The translations under genes and the position numbers were made by a program. The notes below the pieces were generated by a model that worked only from the letters and a program-made list of their open reading frames with translations, was not told the DNA's origin and searched no databases. Source: Aquimarina atlantica (GTDB taxonomy: Bacteria > Bacteroidota > Bacteroidia > Flavobacteriales > Flavobacteriaceae). From it: a stretch of DNA of 64,000 bases. This document shows positions 62,297 through 64,000 of this stretch, piece after piece. How positions within the stretch are numbered: the first letter of the stretch is position 1; every line of letters begins with the position of its first letter. Location of the stretch: the NCBI RefSeq assembly GCF_000626715.1, contig NZ_AQRA01000011.1:62001-126000 (forward strand), in the 5' to 3' direction.

Positions 62297-63688
62297 ATGA
62301 AAAAAAACGAAGAATTATTTTACCTGATTCAATCATTATCTAAAAGTGAAAAGCGATATTTTAAATTAAGCACGCAAGGAAATGAATCTTCAGAATACTT
62401 AAATCTTTTTGATGCAATAGAAGCTCAAAAAGAATACAACGAAGCTCAAATTAAAGCTCTTTTTAAAGATAAAGCATTTGTAACACAATTAACTACAATA
62501 AAAAACTATCTAAAACAACGCATTCTTCAATCGTTAAGGAATTATCATTCTAGAATTTCAAAAAATGCAGAGCTTATGGATATTATTCGCAATGTGGAAA
62601 TCTTATTTCATAAAGGCCAGTACACTATCTGTTTAAGCGAATTAAACCGGGCCGAAAAAAAAGCAAAAAACTTCCAACAGGATGTTTTACTTTTTCATAT
62701 TCAGGATTGGAAAAGAAAAGTACATCAGGCGTTATATCCCCAGGATTTTGAGACATTTAAAACTATTATTCAAAAACAAAAAGAAACACTCGAATCTACG
62801 AATGAATACATTAGTCTTTTATTGGCCAATATAGATCCCACTCAATTCTCATTATCACACAAAAAAAGCGTTTCGTTACAAAACAAAACCCTTAAAACAC
62901 TGCATAAATACAGAAAACAACTCCTGGCTAAACATACCGATAAAGCAAAACAAACTCTAGAAGATCTCATCAAAGAATGGGAACAAAATCCTGAATTGCT
63001 AAAAGAATACTTTGCCATGTATTTTTCTGTAAATAACAACCTTCTTGGTTTTCTTGTGTTTAAAAAACAATACAAAGAGGCTTTTGTAAGAATCTTACTA
63101 TTAAAACAAAAAGCACTTGCCATTGGAACTATCTCTGCAGCTTTGATTAAAGAAAAACTAAGACTCTACAACATAGAACTTGAAATCCACAGGAACCTAA
63201 AAGAACTACATACCACTCACAAAATTATTGATGAAATTCAAAATTTTATTGAGCTTCATAAAAGTCTTGTTCCAAATAATTATTGGCTATCTTTTCGTTT
63301 TCAGTTTGCAAATATTTACTTCTTAAAAAAAGATCATAAAAAAGCATTACAATGGATCAATGACATCCTTAATCATCAAACTAAAAAAGATCGAAAAGAC
63401 CTAATCACTTATACTTACTGGTTAAACTTATTGGTTCACTATGAGCTAAACAATGGGTTTACACTACGATATTTGATAAATTCTATGAAAAAGCATCTTA
63501 AAAAACAAAAAAACATAGTTTTCTATGAAAAAAGCATCTTAAAGTTTTTATCAAAAACTGTCGAATATGATGTTATCGAGAAAAGAAAAGCTTTTACGAT
63601 ACTTAAAGAACAACTTGAGGAACATCCAATTCCTAATCATATACTTGGATATATTGATTTTAAAGAATGGATAAATAGAAATTGCTAA
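62297..63688 (+). CDS. hypothetical alpha-helical protein
   Basis: I do not recognise this 463-residue, Lys-rich, almost entirely helical cytosolic protein. It begins MKKNEELFYLIQSLSKSEKR and YFKLSTQG, a start often seen in Bacteroidetes proteins of unknown function. TPR-like pairs follow (LSELNRAEKKAKNFQQDVLL; HKKALQWINDILNHQTKKDR). No catalytic motif. The role may be scaffolding; this is inference. Confidence 0.75.
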   Translation: MKKNEELFYLIQSLSKSEKRYFKLSTQGNESSEYLNLFDAIEAQKEYNEAQIKALFKDKAFVTQLTTIKNYLKQRILQSLRNYHSRISKNAELMDIIRNVEILFHKGQYTICLSELNRAEKKAKNFQQDVLLFHIQDWKRKVHQALYPQDFETFKTIIQKQKETLESTNEYISLLLANIDPTQFSLSHKKSVSLQNKTLKTLHKYRKQLLAKHTDKAKQTLEDLIKEWEQNPELLKEYFAMYFSVNNNLLGFLVFKKQYKEAFVRILLLKQKALAIGTISAALIKEKLRLYNIELEIHRNLKELHTTHKIIDEIQNFIELHKSLVPNNYWLSFRFQFANIYFLKKDHKKALQWINDILNHQTKKDRKDLITYTYWLNLLVHYELNNGFTLRYLINSMKKHLKKQKNIVFYEKSILKFLSKTVEYDVIEKRKAFTILKEQLEEHPIPNHILGYIDFKEWINRNC

Positions 63689-63792
63689 CTTCTTGATAAA
63701 AATCGAAAAGAGATGCATGTACAATTTTATGGTTTTGATTACCTCCTTCTCGTAGCAAATTCTATTCGTTAACTATATTTTTTATAAAAAAA

Positions 63793-63838
63793 TTGCGTAA
63801 CCGAATGATTACACATATATTTGTAACCAATCGGTTAC
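63793..63838 (+). promoter_or_regulatory. ArsR promoter with two GTAACC operators
   Basis: TTG (63793-63795), 20 bp, then TATATTTG (63816-63823). Operator 1, GTAACCGAATGATTAC (63796-63811), lies between the elements. Operator 2, GTAACCAATCGGTTAC (63823-63838), starts at the -7. Centres are 27 bp apart. This fits autorepression. Confidence 0.72.
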
Positions 63839-63846
63839 TTAAAATT

Positions 63847-64000
63847 ATGAGAAGAGATGTCTTTCAAGCAATAGCGGACCCTGTTAGAAGAGAAATTATA
63901 GAGTTACTGGCAGACGAAACATTAACCGTAAATACGGTAGCCCAAAAATTTGATGTTAGCCGTCCTGCAATTTCAAAACATTTAAAAATCCTGAAAGAAT
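63847..64000 (+). CDS. ArsR-family repressor, N-terminal 51 codons (runs off right edge)
   Basis: The ATG at 63847 opens MRRDVFQAIADPVRREIIEL, then LADETLTVNTVAQKFDVSRP and AISKHLKILKE, an ArsR/SmtB winged-helix domain with recognition helix VSRPAISKHLKIL. In Bacteroidetes such proteins often precede an SRPBCC/AHSA1 gene, which would lie beyond the window. The effector cannot be judged because the C-terminus is missing. Confidence 0.9.
   Translation, partial: MRRDVFQAIADPVRREIIELLADETLTVNTVAQKFDVSRPAISKHLKILKE

Overview
The window looks like a chromosomal segment of a marine member of the Flavobacteriaceae; gene content is closest in feel to Aquimarina-type genomes, but the genus is inference. 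The evidence is low GC, Bacteroidetes promoters of the TTG-N20-22-TAnnTTTG type, weak ribosome binding sites, a type IX secretion C-terminal domain, GG-leader peptides, and a bacilliredoxin and lycopene cyclase of flavobacterial style.

The centre (about 7.0-31.8 kb, all minus strand) is a complete extracellular contractile injection system (eCIS, Afp/PVC/MAC-like). In transcription order it reads: a LytTR regulator whose first 40 residues copy the sheath N-terminus, DUF4255 cap/terminator, a 439-residue cap-side protein, sheath, two tubes, DUF5908, LysM, VgrG-like spike, PAAR tip, gp25, Afp11-like baseplate, a short fibre-like protein, a basic-tailed unknown, Afp12-like baseplate, tape measure, two DUF4157 proteins (one 1029 residues and cargo-like, one with twelve 14-residue repeats) and an AAA+ ATPase. 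Most genes are 1-4 bp apart or overlap, so they are probably translated together.

To the left (0-6.7 kb) lie a TIR-domain protein, an isoaspartyl peptidase lipoprotein, a secreted unknown and the N-terminal 1129 codons of an alpha-2-macroglobulin lipoprotein that runs off the edge. The TIR promoter (minus strand, leaving the eCIS on the left) and the radical SAM promoter (plus strand, leaving on the right) share the same architecture: two GGAAWWWTTCC boxes 21 bp apart, the inner one 12 bp from the -7 element. This paired promoter, and the sheath-mimic regulator with a degenerate receiver, are the most novel observations here.

To the right (32.3-37.4 kb) is housekeeping: radical SAM, HD hydrolase, acyl-ACP desaturase, acyltransferase, bacilliredoxin, and TerB/DnaJ. 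From 37.4 to 44.4 kb a minus-strand operon carries a paralogous pair of DUF1629/Imm11-like immunity proteins, a 1565-residue propeller/TPR protein and an unknown. Next come lycopene cyclase, an EamA transporter, FeoB-associated peptide, FeoB and FeoA, a lipoprotein, SCO1 and RseP. From 53.7 to 58.8 kb there are three unlisted or small GG-leader peptides, tRNA-Asn, an FG-GAP/T9SS surface protein and a Crp-type regulator. The right end has an AraC/TPR sensor, TfoX-N, DUF2461, VOC, an alpha-helical unknown and the start of an ArsR-type repressor with its operators.
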